From the NCBI RefSeq assembly GCF_902167145.1, contig NC_050098.1, positions 12,110,501 to 12,174,500 of the forward strand: 64,000 nt of DNA, read 5' to 3'. Made by a program: the position numbers and the translations under genes. The number at the start of each line of letters is the position of its first letter. Position 1 is the first letter of the stretch. Below, in pieces: positions 34,263 through 45,093 of this stretch. Origin of the DNA: Zea mays. Its lineage: Eukaryota > Streptophyta > Magnoliopsida > Poales > Poaceae. Under the pieces are notes generated by a model. It was given only the letters and a program-made list of their open reading frames with translations. It searched no databases and was not told the DNA's origin.

Positions 34263-35312
34263 ATGTCTTCTTCCTCTGTCCAACAAACGGCCTTTCCCGA
34301 GCAAGAAGCCGATGCGGAAGGCGAAACGAACCCTGAGCTCTACCAGCATTTCGCCAACTTGGTCTCCTCCCTGCCGAGCTCCAAAGGCTTGTCCAACAAC
34401 AAATTCTACCGCCACGGCCAAGGCTGGCACTGCAGCGAGGTGGGCATAGTGGGCGCCATGGTCACCGACGCGTGCTTCAGCGCGCGCCCGTCGGACGTCA
34501 TCATCGCCACCCTGCCCAAGTCCGGCACCACGTGGATGAAGTCGCTCCTGTACGCCACCGTGCACCGGAGAGAGCGTCCCGTCGTCGGCGCCGCCGCCGC
34601 CGACCAGCATCCTCTCAACAGCTGGGGCCCCCACGACCTCATCAAGTTCTTCGAGTACCAGCTCTACACGCGGGACAGGGTCCCGGACCTGGACAGGCTC
34701 CCCGACCCTCGTCTCTTCGCGACGCACGTCCCTTTCGTGTCGCTGCCGAGCTCCGTGGTCGCCACGCCGGGCTGCAAGATCGTCTACGTGTGCCGCGACC
34801 CCAAGGACCACCTCGTCTCCCTGTGGGACTTCGTCAACAAATACTTCAGGGTCAAGGATGGGCTCGAGCCCCTCTCCGTGGAGGCCGCCGCCGAGCTGTT
34901 CTGCGCCGGCCTGACCCCGTTCGGGCCGTACTGGGACCACGTGCTCGGCTACTGGCGCGCGCACCGCGCGGACCCCGACAAGGTGCTCTTCTTCAGGTAC
35001 GAGGAGATGCAGAGGGACCCCGCGGCGCACGTCCGCAGGCTGGCGGAGTTCGTCGGCCTCCCATTCAGCTCCGAGGAGGAGGACGGCGGCGTGGTGGATG
35101 CCGTCGTGGGGCTGTGCTCGTTCGAGCGCATGAGGGGCATGGCGCCGACCAAGGGTGGCAGGACTGAGTTCCCGATCGGCGTGGTGCCCAACAGCTCCTT
35201 TTTCCGGCAGGGCGTGGTGGGGGACTGGGTGAACCACCTGTCACCGGAAATGGCGCGCCGCATTGACGCGATCACTGCAGACAAGTTCAGGGGTTCGGGT
35301 CTCGTCGTCTAG
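34263..35312 (+). CDS. Cytosolic sulfotransferase (SOT family)
   Basis: A single uninterrupted frame of 349 residues. The start is the ATG at 34263 (context GCCATGT); the open frame extends upstream but only from a TTG. Plant SOTs move sulfate from PAPS to hydroxyls of small molecules such as flavonoids, hormones or glucosinolate precursors. The PAPS 5'-phosphosulfate loop PKSGTTW is at about 85-91, the catalytic His in ATHVPF at about 155, and the 3'-phosphate-binding stretch CRDPKDHLVSLWDF from about 177. The C-terminal PAPS motif reads FFRQGVVGDW (about 313-322), with Gln where the family usually has Lys. Length, lack of introns and high GC fit grass SOTs. The substrate cannot be predicted. 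A Helitron starts 101 bases after the stop. Confidence 0.93.
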   Translation: MSSSSVQQTAFPEQEADAEGETNPELYQHFANLVSSLPSSKGLSNNKFYRHGQGWHCSEVGIVGAMVTDACFSARPSDVIIATLPKSGTTWMKSLLYATVHRRERPVVGAAAADQHPLNSWGPHDLIKFFEYQLYTRDRVPDLDRLPDPRLFATHVPFVSLPSSVVATPGCKIVYVCRDPKDHLVSLWDFVNKYFRVKDGLEPLSVEAAAELFCAGLTPFGPYWDHVLGYWRAHRADPDKVLFFRYEEMQRDPAAHVRRLAEFVGLPFSSEEEDGGVVDAVVGLCSFERMRGMAPTKGGRTEFPIGVVPNSSFFRQGVVGDWVNHLSPEMARRIDAITADKFRGSGLVV

Positions 35313-35934
35313 CTGGCTGTTACGGATCAATCATTACTCATCATCAGTGCGCCACTCTACCGTGGTTTCTCAAATGCTCAATAATGCAAGGACTACCTAT
35401 TAGTATTATATATCTATACTATTCTATTAATAAGAACTTATATATGTTGCTATCGCGGCTTCAATCTCCACACTAACATTCTAATGTGGTGTTTGGTTTG
35501 AGGAATTGATTAATCTACAATTTTCTTACTCGTCACTATTTTTTTTGTAATAGAATGAGATGATATATCATTTACTTATTCTCATAGTAATTAATTAGTA
35601 CTAATATAAGAAATAGAGTTATTTCACTAAATTTAAAAAATAAAGTCATGATGCATCACCTGAGTGATTTCTCAAACTAATCACTCATAAGTCCGCCCCC
35701 ACGTGCCCCGAAATGTGTCCCGCGCCGGGACATGTTATGTACGTACTATGTCACTATGTCCTGCGTGTGATGATCCATCAGCGTCGACCATCGAGACGCT
35801 AGACAAGCTGTGTCGCGTGAACCGTGGCGAGAGAGTGACGGCGGGTGAGGTGGCCAGGGCGGCCGGGGACGTCGCCTCGGCTGGTCTTGCAATCGCCCTG
35901 GGTGCATGTAGAGATGGCAATGGGTACCCGCTAC

Positions 35935-36769
35935 CAGTGGCGGATCCAGGATTGATCTAGAAGGGGGGCTACAAACTTAAAGACTATAAAAAAATTAAAC
36001 CAAACAAAAGCAGTATGTACCCATCAACTGACCACACGTTATGCGAGCGATGAGGTGGCGTCATGTCGATGCTTCCAAATTGTCCTCAGTCGATCAGTGC
36101 TCTGTTTCAAATATTTTCTCTTCCTATATGGCCCATCAACTTGAGCTACTCTATTCCCTTCTGAAACGTGCGGCTCCGAATCCGATCATTAGCAAATACT
36201 AGCAGCTAGCAAGACGATAAACCTTAATCAACGACTATATGATTAACTCACATGGTAAATTTCCATACAAAGATCAATTAACGATTACTAAACTGTACAC
36301 TTTGGTAGTTCAGCCATTGTTGCGGCAGTGCTCTGGGCCTCCGGGCTCCGGCCGTCCGGCGGTTTGGCTCCGGCCTCCAAGCGAGCAGCGCTGCGTGCTG
36401 CGGCGGCGGGCCGGCGGCGGCGCTCCGAGGCTCCGGCCGTCCGGCGGTCTGGCTCCGGCCTCCAGGCGAGCAACGCTGCGTGCTGCGGCGGCGGGCTGGC
36501 TCCGGGGCTCCGGCCTCTAGGCTAGCAGCGTTGCGTGCTGCAGCGGCGGGCCGTAGGCGATGGGTGCCTGGGTGGCTCCTCCACGGCTGGCGGGCGACGG
36601 CGGCTGGTTTAGGGTAGAAAAACGCTCACGGAATCACAGCACGGGCTGGACACGGCTGGAGCTAAGCGGCTGGAGCAGAGCTGGGCTGTCACGCGCGATG
36701 GGCCTATTCGCGTTACTGGCCGCGACCGGGGCTGCAGCCCAGCCAGCCCCGGTCGTAGATCCGCCCCTG
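35935..36769. mobile_element. hAT-type element (inner)
   Basis: Ends CAGTGGCGGATCCAGGA and the complement of TCGTAGATCCGCCCCTG, with 8-bp TSD CCCGCTAC (35927-35934 and 36770-36777). It is 835 bases with no transposase. Its GC-rich middle holds three degenerate copies of a unit of about 70 bases (CTCCGGCCGTCCGGCGGTYTGGCTCCGGCCTCC..GAGCA..CTGCGTGCTGC) at 36335-36545, which explains the overlapping frames there. Confidence 0.88.
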
Positions 36770-36806
36770 CCCGCTACCCGAAAACCGGTGGATTTTTGCT
36801 CTATTA

Positions 36807-36923
36807 GGGCTAGTTTGGGAACCCTAATTTTCCAATGGTTTTTCATTTTCCCAAGGGAAATTAGTTCATTTTCCCTTGGGAAATTGGAAATCCCATGGAA
36901 AAATTGGGTTGCCAAACTAGGAC
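36807..36923. mobile_element. Tourist-like (PIF/Harbinger) MITE
   Basis: Ends GGGCTAGTTTGGGAACCC and the complement of GGGTTGCCAAACTAGGAC, with TSD TTA on both sides; 117 bases. It lies inside the outer hAT element. Confidence 0.85.
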
Positions 36924-38281
36924 TTAGGGTATGGGTTTGGGTCAATTTCTCTACCCATGGGTTTGTTAATGGGTTAAAATGGAAACCCAACGGGTACGTG
37001 GGCATAGGTTTGTTCTTCCACTACCCATACCCGCAAACCCATGGGTTTTTAAAACCCGCCTTAAAATCAACATTTCTTATAAATATGTCTCATAATATTA
37101 TTAATTGAATATGTTCTAATTGAAATAAACTTCATGTAACAAATTTTAGGCTAAAATTAGTTATCGCTTGTTCTTTTTATGCTAGCTTATTAATGTATTG
37201 ATTGTCATTTATATGATGAATTATTTTTTATGTTGATGTTAGTGGGTATGGAAAACTCGTTGGGTACCCGAAACCCGCATGGGTATGGGTTTGGGCAAAA
37301 TTTTATACCCGTTATGGGTATGGGTTTTTTAACGAGCGTATTTTTTCTTCGCGGGTACGGGTTTGGGCAAGTAATACTCAGCGGGTTTTTACCATTGCCA
37401 TCTTTAGGTGCATGATAGTTCGTTGTTGCGATGCGAGCTTTGTCGAGGCGTTCCGCCGAGGCCCAGCAGCTCGCCCGTAGGCGCGGCGAAGCTCCCCCCA
37501 GCAGCCGGCACGCACGTCGGCACGTGGCGGGCGCTCGGGCTGACAGGCGGTCCATGTCTGCGACTGTGTCAGGGACGTCGGCACAGGGCCTTGTTGGTCA
37601 GTGGTCACGGACGGGATGCACCAGATCACCGCCCACGGGTTTCGCCTTCTCGAAGCCAGGACCGAAGCTCATGGGATCTTCTTCGGGTTCTGGAACCGAG
37701 GAGGTCAAGCCCACGGCACGGGTAGCGTACTCAGGCCGGCGGGATGCCGCCGACTTCGCCGTCTCTCTGTTCGACTTGGACTACCAGGGACAGGGAGAAC
37801 GCTGCGTACCTTTTTCTTTTTTTAAAAAAAAAGAATTACAAATAAGAAAGCTTTGGCTTGTCTTGCCCTCTAAAAACTCTTTTGCCTGTCTTTTTTTAAT
37901 TTAAGTACTGAAGTAGGGTTTAGGGCACTCGTAGCTAGCTACTACATCTGCGCCGCATCAATCTACATCCTCAAAAGTGTGGAGATAACTATCAAACTAC
38001 GTACCTTAATATTTAGAAATAAACAATAATTATATTTAAATAACTATCTCAATACCTATTTATATGATGTATAACAATAATAATAAAGCACAGTCTACTG
38101 GCTAGTACTTTTTTACGAATGCAAGGAGGCAAATCTCTACACCAGTTTCTACCGTCTTCAATTTTTTTAAAAAAAATCTTATAGTTTGATTATAATGATT
38201 TAGCCGAGGATTAGGATTGCGCTCGTGTGAAGTCCCCACATCACGTCGGGAGGTTGGTGGCACACCATGGTTTTTTCATTA

Positions 38282-38398
38282 GGATTGATTTGGAGACAAG
38301 GGGATCACCGGAGGATTGGAGGGGATTGAGGGAGAAATGAACTAATTCCCCCTTCAATCCCCTATACCTTCCGTGATCTCTGGTCACCAAATCAGCTC
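38282..38398. mobile_element. Tourist-like (PIF/Harbinger) MITE
   Basis: Ends GGATTGATTTGGAGACAAGG and the complement of a right end ..TGGTCACCAAATCAGCTC, with TSD TTA on both sides (38279-38281, 38399-38401). It is also 117 bases but a different family from the one at 36807. Confidence 0.82.
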
Positions 38399-39127
38399 TT
38401 ATGATGACAATTTATCGTGGGTTAAACGGACGGTGGTCACTGCCCAGACAGCCGCGACGACGGTGGTCACTTCTAGACCACTAATCTTGAGGATCCTCTT
38501 TGTGAGTGTTTTGATACGAGACTTCTAACCAACTAATAAATTTATACTACGTGACTTTGTCTCGGGTGACTTTGTCTCGGATAGTTGATGCAAGAAGACA
38601 CACAAGATTTATTCTGATTCGAGCAATAGAAGGCCCTACATACAACGAGGGAGGAAGTATTATCTTGCACCAAAGTGATCGTAGTAGATGATACAAGCGA
38701 GTCGATAGAGAGAGTGAGTCCCAAGTCTCTGAATATGATTGAGGTGAGTGTCAATATCAGGAGTGAGATGAGTCATCAGCCGTGAAGTCCACCATAGAAG
38801 GCCCTATACTCCTTTTATAGTCTTAAGGTGGAGGCTTAGGAGCACAAGGGGTGTTATAGTGTTGTTGTGGTTAGAGGAGATGTGTCTGAGCCCTGTAGCG
38901 GCATGACCGACGGGATGACCCTCGTTCTTGTGTCGTCTTTTAGTCGGGAGAAGTACGCTCGATCCCTATAGCTTGTTCCTTTGATTGGGTAGAGAGCCGA
39001 GGCTGGATTCAGGAGCATGAGCATACGTCCGAGCCCTAGCCTGCACAGGGCGTTGATGAGACGTTTTCTGTGATGTCCTGGCCCCTGGGATGGTGATATC
39101 CTGGCCTAAGTCTTAATAGAATTAATA

Positions 39128-39256
39128 GAGTATTCATACCAACAAGGTGCATCTTCTTTTTCGGAAGCCTATCTCGAAAGAACTCCAAGTTAAGTGTGCT
39201 TGGCTTAGAGCAAATTAGGATGGATGACCGACCGGAAAGTTTTCTCGGGTGCGCAT
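39128..39256 (+). other. 5S rRNA-like domain in left Cassandra LTR
   Basis: Contains the pol III A-box-like AAGTTAAGTGTGCTT (39187-39201) and C-box-like GGATGGATGACC (39218-39229) in 5S order and spacing. It is preceded by GTATTCATACCAACAAGGTG, which parallels the start of 5S rRNA. It is diverged from functional 5S and is part of the LTR. Confidence 0.82.
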
Positions 39257-39619
39257 GAGTAAGGACAAAGTGCGCACAAAAGACTCGTGTTGGTCTGTAG
39301 GGACAATATATGATCTTAGCGAGCTGCCAGGACTAAGTACCGCCGGTATAGGGATTGGACGGGATGTTACAAGTGGTATCAGAGCTGACCCTCGCGATTT
39401 CACGGGCGTGTGTGGGTTAGGGGGTTTGGGTATATGGCGCATGTGGGTGGTCACATGGCATGGCATATGACGACACTAGACACATAGACGTGGATAAGAG
39501 GGGAGGTTCATGGATTGGGGTTGACCGACGAGGACGTCAGTCTTCTAAGGGGGGTGGATTGTGATATCCTGGCCCTTGGGATGGTTATATCCTGGCCCAA
39601 GGCTTAATAGAATTAATAG

Positions 39620-39746
39620 AGTATTCATACCAGCAAGATGCATCTTTTTTCGAAAGTCTATCTCGAAAGAACCTACAAGTTAAGTGTGCTTGGCTTGGAG
39701 CAATTTAGGATGGGTGACCGACCGAGAAGTTTTCTCGGGTGCGCGT
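39620..39746 (+). other. 5S rRNA-like domain in right Cassandra LTR
   Basis: AAGTTAAGTGTGCTT (39677-39691) and GGATGGGTGACC (39708-39719) match 5S internal promoter elements; the C-box copy here is closer to the usual 5S sequence than the left LTR copy. Confidence 0.82.
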
Positions 39747-40035
39747 GAGTGATGATAAAGTGCGCACAAAAGACTCGTGTTGGTCTATGGAGACAATATA
39801 TGATCCTAGCGAGCTGCCAGTATTAAGTACTACCGATCCAGGGATTAGACGTGGTGTTACATTTTCCAAGTATGTCGAGTCAGAGTGGTTGAAACAGTGC
39901 TTGACATGGTCTTCTGCGAGGTTCGTGGGAGAGTAGGTGTCATTTAATGTGCATGCTCCCCTGCTAGCAGTTGGCCGAACGCGAGCTCAGGCGAGGCGAA
40001 GATTTCTCTTGAGGTCGAGGTCGAGATTAGACGTT

Positions 40036-41148
40036 TGTCGGCGTTTCGACCCCGGGGGGTCCCTGGACCGACGAGTAAATTGTCGTCGCGTGCCTCAGCC
40101 CAGATGGGTCGGCGCGAGACGGAGCGCGAAGGGGGGAAAACCAGAGGGAGACAGGCGTAAAGGGGAAACCCGCGGCCTTCGTGTTTGTCCCGCACCCAGG
40201 TCGGGTGCGCTTGCAGTAGGGGGTTACAAGCGTCCGCGTGGGAGGGGGCGAGAGGCCTGCACGCGCCGTCCCGTCCTCCCCGCGCGGCCAACCTTCCCGT
40301 AAGAGAGCCATGGGCCTTCCTTTTATAGGCGTAAGGAGAGGGTCCAGGTGTACAATGGGAGGTGTAGCAGTGTGCTAACGTGTCTAGCAGAGAGGAGCTA
40401 GCGCCCTAAGTACATGTCGTCGTGGCAGCCGGAGAGGTTTTGGCACCCTGTTCATGAGATATCGTGGCCGTCGGAGGAGCGCTGGAGCCTGGCGGAAGGA
40501 CAGCTGTCGGGGCTGTCGAGTCCTTGCTGACGTCTCCTTGCTTCCGTAAGGGGCTGAGGCCGAGTCCGAGCCCTGGGGTCGGGCGAGGCGGAGCTCGTCG
40601 TCTTCCGGGGCCGAGGCCGAGTCCGAGCCCTGGGGTCGGGCAAGACGGAGCTTCCTATGGCGCCCGAGGCCGGACTTGGCTGCTGTCAGCCTCACTCTGT
40701 CGAGTGGCACAGCAGTTGGAGCGGCGCAGGCGACGCTGTCCTCTCGTCAGGCCAGTCAGTGGAGCGGCGAAGTGACTGCGGTCACTTCGGCTATGTCGAC
40801 TGGAGGGCGCGTGTCAGGATAAGGTGTCAGGTCATCCTCGCATTAAATGCTTCTGCGGTGCGGTCGGTCGGTGTGGCGATCCAGCCAAGGTTGCTTCTTG
40901 GCGAAGACTGGGCCTCGGGCGAGCCGAAGGTGTGTCTGTTGCTTGAGGGGGCCCTCGGGCGAGACGTGAATCCTCCGGGGTCGGCTGCCCTTGCCCGAGG
41001 CTGGGCTCGGGCGAGGCGAGATCATGTCCCTTGAGTGGACCGAGCCTTGACTTAATCGCACCCATCAGGCCTTTGCAGCTTTGTGCTGATGGGGGTTACC
41101 AGCTGAGATTAGGAGTCTTGGGGGTACCCCTAATTATGGTCCCCGACA
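40036..41148 (-). mobile_element. 3' LTR of Gypsy element 2
   Basis: Starts TGTCGGCGTTTCG and ends GGTCCCCGACA. At 1113 bases it is about 375 shorter than its partner. It lacks the stretch from after CCGTAAGGGGCTGAG to the repeat array and has about two instead of four tandem units. On the minus strand it is preceded by the purine-rich GGCTCGGGGGCTAC (polypurine tract candidate, 41149-41162). Confidence 0.88.
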
Positions 41149-41880
41149 GTAGCCCCCGAGCCTCAAAGGGAGTGTTAATACTCGCTTGGAGGCTTTTGTC
41201 GCATTTTTTTGCAAGGGGACCGACCTTTCTCGATTGCGTTTCGTTCCGGTGGGTGCGCGCGAGCGCACCCGCCGGGTGTACCCACGAGGCCTCGGAGGAG
41301 TGGTTTGACTCCTTCGAGGTCTTAATGCGTTTCGCGATGCTTCGGCCGGTCTGGTTGTTCCCTCATGCGAACTGGCCGCAGCCCAGGTGCACAGTCGAGT
41401 CCCAAGTTCTCGGGCTGGTATGTTGACGTTGTCAACGGTTTGGCCGGAGCCGGGTTTGCGAGAGCAGCCCCCGAGCCTCCGCACAGAGCGAGAGGACGGT
41501 CAAGGACAGACTCGACTTTTTTACATACGCCCCTGCGTCGCCTTTCCGCAAGGAGGGGGGGAAAGCGCCATGTTGCCCTCGGAGGGCGCCGAACATGGTG
41601 TCTCCAGTGAGTTGCTAACGGGTAATCCGAGTGGACGCCCGTGCCCCATTCGTTAGGGGTCGTCTAGTGGCCCGGAGGCGCGCTCCAAAAGTACCTGCGG
41701 GTGATTTGTCGGACCCGGTCCCCTTTTGACGGGGTCCGAGGGCTCGATGCCTCCCTCTGATGGGATTCCGTTACAAAATCGTTCCAGTTGGTCTCGGAAA
41801 TGTCCTAGGGTACCTCGGGAGCGTAGCCCGAGCCTTGGTTATGTATCAAACGTACCTAGGGTCATCCCTCGCTCTGCGTC

Positions 41881-42100
41881 TGAGGCGGCTGTCGAACCCT
41901 TTGGGGGCCAGCCTACGAACCCCTGATCAGTAATGGGCGCGGAGCCCGAGTGGCCTGGGGCGGCCGTTGAACCCTTTCGAGGGGCCGACCTTCGAACCTC
42001 TGACCAGTAGTGGGCGCGGAGCCCGAGTGCTCTGAGGCGGCTGTTGAACCCTTCCGAGGGGCCAGCCTTCGAACCTCTGATCAGTAGGGGGGCTCGGGGC
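41881..42100. repeat. Tandem repeat of about 76 bp
   Basis: Nearly three copies of a unit containing GAGGCGGCTGTTGAACCCTT, GGGGCCAGCCTTCGAACCTC and GATCAGTAGTGGGCGCGGAG. Units differ by a few bases. Confidence 0.85.
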
Positions 42101-43019
42101 CCGTTTCCTTCGCGGAGGAGGATCCCTTTCGTGGTATCCCCTTTCCCGGTCCCTGTTGTAAGAGAGAGAAAGAGGAAGAGGAAAAAGGATATGAAATCGA
42201 ATGACGTGGCGCACCTTTTTTGACGCGGTCATTATGGCGGAAGCGAAGCGTCGCCTGCTTCTCCTGCCAAAGGTGTCGTCTGTCTTGCCGCAGAGTTAAT
42301 GCGACAGGACGAGTGGTTCGCGGGGCAGCCGTTGCGCGTGCGCGAGCCGTTCGAGGAACGGAACACGGGCGTGTCGTCTTCACGCCGTGGGAGAGGGTTC
42401 TCTCGCTGTCCTAGGAGGGGACGTGAGCTTGGCTGACGACTTGACCGCTGCTTCCGCCCGCCTGCCACTGCCATTACTGCCAGCCCATTTCTGGCTGTAT
42501 CGACCGTCGCGCCTTCTCCCGCGACTGACTGACCCGTGACCGATGTGCCTGGTTGGCACTGTTTTGGTCATGCGCAGGGTTTCCTCGAGTCGCGGTACTG
42601 GTTCCGCAGTCGAGGAGGCACGGTAGTGGCGCGAGTGGCGGTGTAGTTTGTTGCTCGTAGCAACCGGCGCGCCGGTTACATGACGTGTGGGCCTGGGCCT
42701 CCATGCTGGACGCGTCGAAGTCGAAAGGGTGCGCCCCCTTGGTGCGGTTGCATGCCGCCTGCATGGCGGTCCGCCCTTTCACCCGCTGGTCTGGGCGAAA
42801 GTGGAGGAATGCTCGTAACCGCTTGGCAGTTGCGCGCACCGCGCGCGGCGGTTTGGCTTCTTCTGCCCTAGGCCAGCTTGCATGACGCGTGGGACCCAGC
42901 CCCCGTGTCGTAGGGGGAGGACCTTGGAGCGTGTTGGAGAAGACTCAGTCCACGATGGCTGAGGACGCAAGTGGGGAGAGTTGCCTTTAAAAGGAGGGTG
43001 ACCCCCTTGAAAGGCAACC

Positions 43020-43919
43020 ATGTCTTCGCGCTCCCCTCATGCATCGCGTCTTTCCACCTTTTGTGCCCCCGGATGGGGGGCGCCCGCAGTTCTTCCGCCT
43101 TGTCGTTGGAGGAACGCAACTTCGCGGAAGTTGGTACCTTTCAGCCATCGTTTGGCTTCAAGGATTTTCATCAGACAGCCCGGCCGCATCCCCTCGCCGG
43201 TGGTCACCCAAGATGGTGACCACCAGCTCCTGGGTGGGGAGAAGCAAGCCGGGTTGCGGCCTCTGCCCCTCCCTCAGCTTCAAGGATGTTCATCATCAGT
43301 GCTGGGGAGGGGAGTGCGCCGAGTTGGGGTCGGTCTCCGCGCGGGCAGCGGCACGCTCCTTCCCTCAGCGATCGGGGGGAAGGGCGTTCGCCGTTCGTGG
43401 CGCTGGCACCTACCGCGTGTCCCGCTCTCCGGTCCGAGCGACTTCGGCGCTGCTTCCGGTGCCACCTTCCGCCGCGGCAGCCGGAAGAGGTTTCTCCGTC
43501 GACGAGATAGTCGGTGCCGCCCGCGGACTGACCTCCAACTCTACGGCCTTGTACTCGTCCTCGTCCCTCGAGTGGGGACGTGGGCGAGGGCCTTATGGCA
43601 GCAGCATCCGCCCCTGAGGTCATCGCTGCTGTTCGGCCGCTTGGAGCAGAAGTCGTTGTCGCTGCTGCTGGAGCGGGCGGCGGCGAGCCATCCGTCGGCC
43701 TTCTGTTGCTCCGCGGGCCCTCTAATGTGGGGGGTTGTTCATACCCGCGGAGGCGTAACCGGAGTTCCGTTTGTAATGGCACCTTCAGTGCCGGTGTCTG
43801 TTCATTGTGGCTGTCGGGGCCTGAACATGTATGTATTTTTGGCACGGAGCCGTGTTTTTTCCTCATTTCGAGCACTAGGACTCGCCTGTCGGCTAACTGA
43901 ACCGCTTAACCAAGTGTGA
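43020..43919 (+). pseudogene. Putative antisense accessory ORF of Gypsy element 2
   Basis: A 299-residue frame starts at an ATG (MSSRSPHASRL) 38 bases after a pair of short inverted repeats (CCTTTAAAAGGAGGGTGACC / CCCCCTTGAAAGGCAACC). Coding-like character then seems to move to another frame (43286-43510 and 43580-43900, one stop between, ending ..FISSTRTRLSAN-like). It reads against gag-pol. Extra antisense frames are known in Grande/Tat-type elements. I recognise no domain, the composition is Arg/Ser/Pro/Gly-rich, and GC bias alone may keep frames open, so a protein is not established. Confidence 0.3.
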
Positions 43920-45093
43920 GTTGCCTCGTGCGAAGGTGACGAGTGAGGTATCCGTATCCTGGAGGCGTAGGAGTCCCTCGGCTCGGTCGGCCTTGCCTCC
44001 CGAGGCTTCTCTTGCTTAGTTAAAGGAACCCTCGACCGCTCTTCGATGAGCCGAAGCCGGAGGCAGCGGTGTCAGCATGGACAGAGGCAGAGTTGGCTCG
44101 AAAAGAAGACTTCGTCGGCCGGAGCCTGGCCGGGTCGTCCACTGGCGGGACCGACGCCGGAGTCGAGTTGCCGAAGCCACGAGCCGGGCTGATGTCCTTG
44201 GGGGACAGCTGGCTGAGGCTTCGGGGTGGCCGGCCGAGCCGTCTGCTCGGGCCGGATTCCTGGAGAAGACCCTGGCGGCGATGGCCCGGGCGCGGTGCTG
44301 ACGTCGTCCTTCGGAGTGGAGATCCTCCGACCGCGTTGCCGTCCGAGGCTAGGTCGGACTTCGCCGAAGGTGTAGTTGACGCCGAGGGTCCTGCTGCTCC
44401 CCCTCCGTCAAGGTCCGAGCCTGCAGGATCGGTTTATCTTGTAGTGTGTGTATGTTTTCTGCGGCCGCCGAGGCCCAAACATACTGTCGTCGTGTTGTAA
44501 AGCTGTGTTTCCTTTCCTCCTGTTTCGAGTATCTGGACTCATTTGTCGGTAATAGAATTGTTTGTCCGAGCAAGAGTTACTTTTCACGGAAGGTGATGAG
44601 TGAGGTATCCGTATCCCATAGGTGTAGGAGTCCCTCGGCTCGGTCGGCCTTGCCGCTTACGTGTACTCTTACTCGTCCATAGGATTCTGCTATCGATATA
44701 GTCGAGAAGGCCCGAAAAATCATTTCGGCAGAAGAGTTTTCGAGCATGAAGACTTGTTCGGTCCGCGGAATCACTTATCCGAGCGTGAGTTACTTATCGC
44801 AGAAGGTGATGAGTGAGGTATCTGTATCCCGGAGGCGTAGGAGTCTCTCGGCTCGGTCAGCCTTGGCTGCTTACATGTACTCCGTCGTTTTCAGGATCCC
44901 ACTTTTGAAGTAGTCGAAAAGCACGAAAGACGTTCTGGCAGAAAAGATCTTTTCCGAGGAAAATTTTGATGCAGAGGGGGCTCCCCCCTTCTAGCCCCTG
45001 AGGGAGGGTCGAGCTTTGCCGAGGCAAGGCTGACCCTTCCTTGATGGTTAGACTTTGTGTGTGAACGAGGTGTACGAACGACTTGAAAGCATC

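Larger units (their letters stand above)
35909..37406. mobile_element. hAT-type element (outer)
   Basis: Ends TAGAGATGGCAATGG and the complement of CCATTGCCATCTTTA, flanked by the 8-bp TSD GGTGCATG (35901-35908 and 37407-37414). The AT-rich interior has repeated CCCATGGGTATGGGTTTGGG-like motifs and no transposase. It contains a second hAT and a Tourist-like MITE. Confidence 0.88.
35413..38105 (+). mobile_element. Non-autonomous Helitron with nested DNA transposons
   Basis: It begins TCTATACTATTCTATTAATA after a host A and ends CTAG (38102-38105) before a host T. Its 3' 100 bases match the small Helitron at 10632-10984. Without the nested hAT, the carried sequence is about 1.2 kb, including GC-rich stretches at 35700-35900 and 37415-37800 that look like captured gene pieces. 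I do not recognise a protein in them. No Rep/helicase frame is present. Confidence 0.7.
39069..39861 (+). mobile_element. Cassandra TRIM retrotransposon, complete
   Basis: Two LTRs (39069-39371 and 39560-39861, about 302 bases) start TGTGAT and end GTTACA, flanked by TSD TTTTC (39064-39068 and 39862-39866). The 188-base internal part has a Met-tRNA-type primer binding site (GTGGTATCAGAGC, 39373-39385) right after the left LTR and a purine tract (AAGGGGGGTGGA) right before the right LTR. There is no coding capacity, so it must be mobilised by another element. The 5S-like sequence in both LTRs identifies it as Cassandra. Confidence 0.92.
41149..45093 (-). other. 3' untranslated/accessory region of Gypsy element 2
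   Basis: About 3.9 kb between the pol stop and the 3' LTR. It holds a tandem repeat (41881-42100), three scattered copies of a GTGAGGTATCCGTATCC module (near 43945, 44600 and 44810), and open frames on the strand opposite to gag-pol (43020-43919 and 44069-44500). Tat-lineage elements often carry extra, sometimes antisense, frames here. Everything else is GC-rich non-coding sequence. Confidence 0.6.

Noticed and set aside
34239..35237. 332-residue open frame on the minus strand over the sulfotransferase
   Set aside because: It overlaps a well-supported GC-rich SOT gene, has no recognisable motif, and such shadow frames are expected from codon bias.
39187..39229. Functional 5S rRNA gene
   Set aside because: The sequence is diverged and lies inside paired LTRs with a primer site and purine tract, so it is Cassandra and not an rDNA unit.
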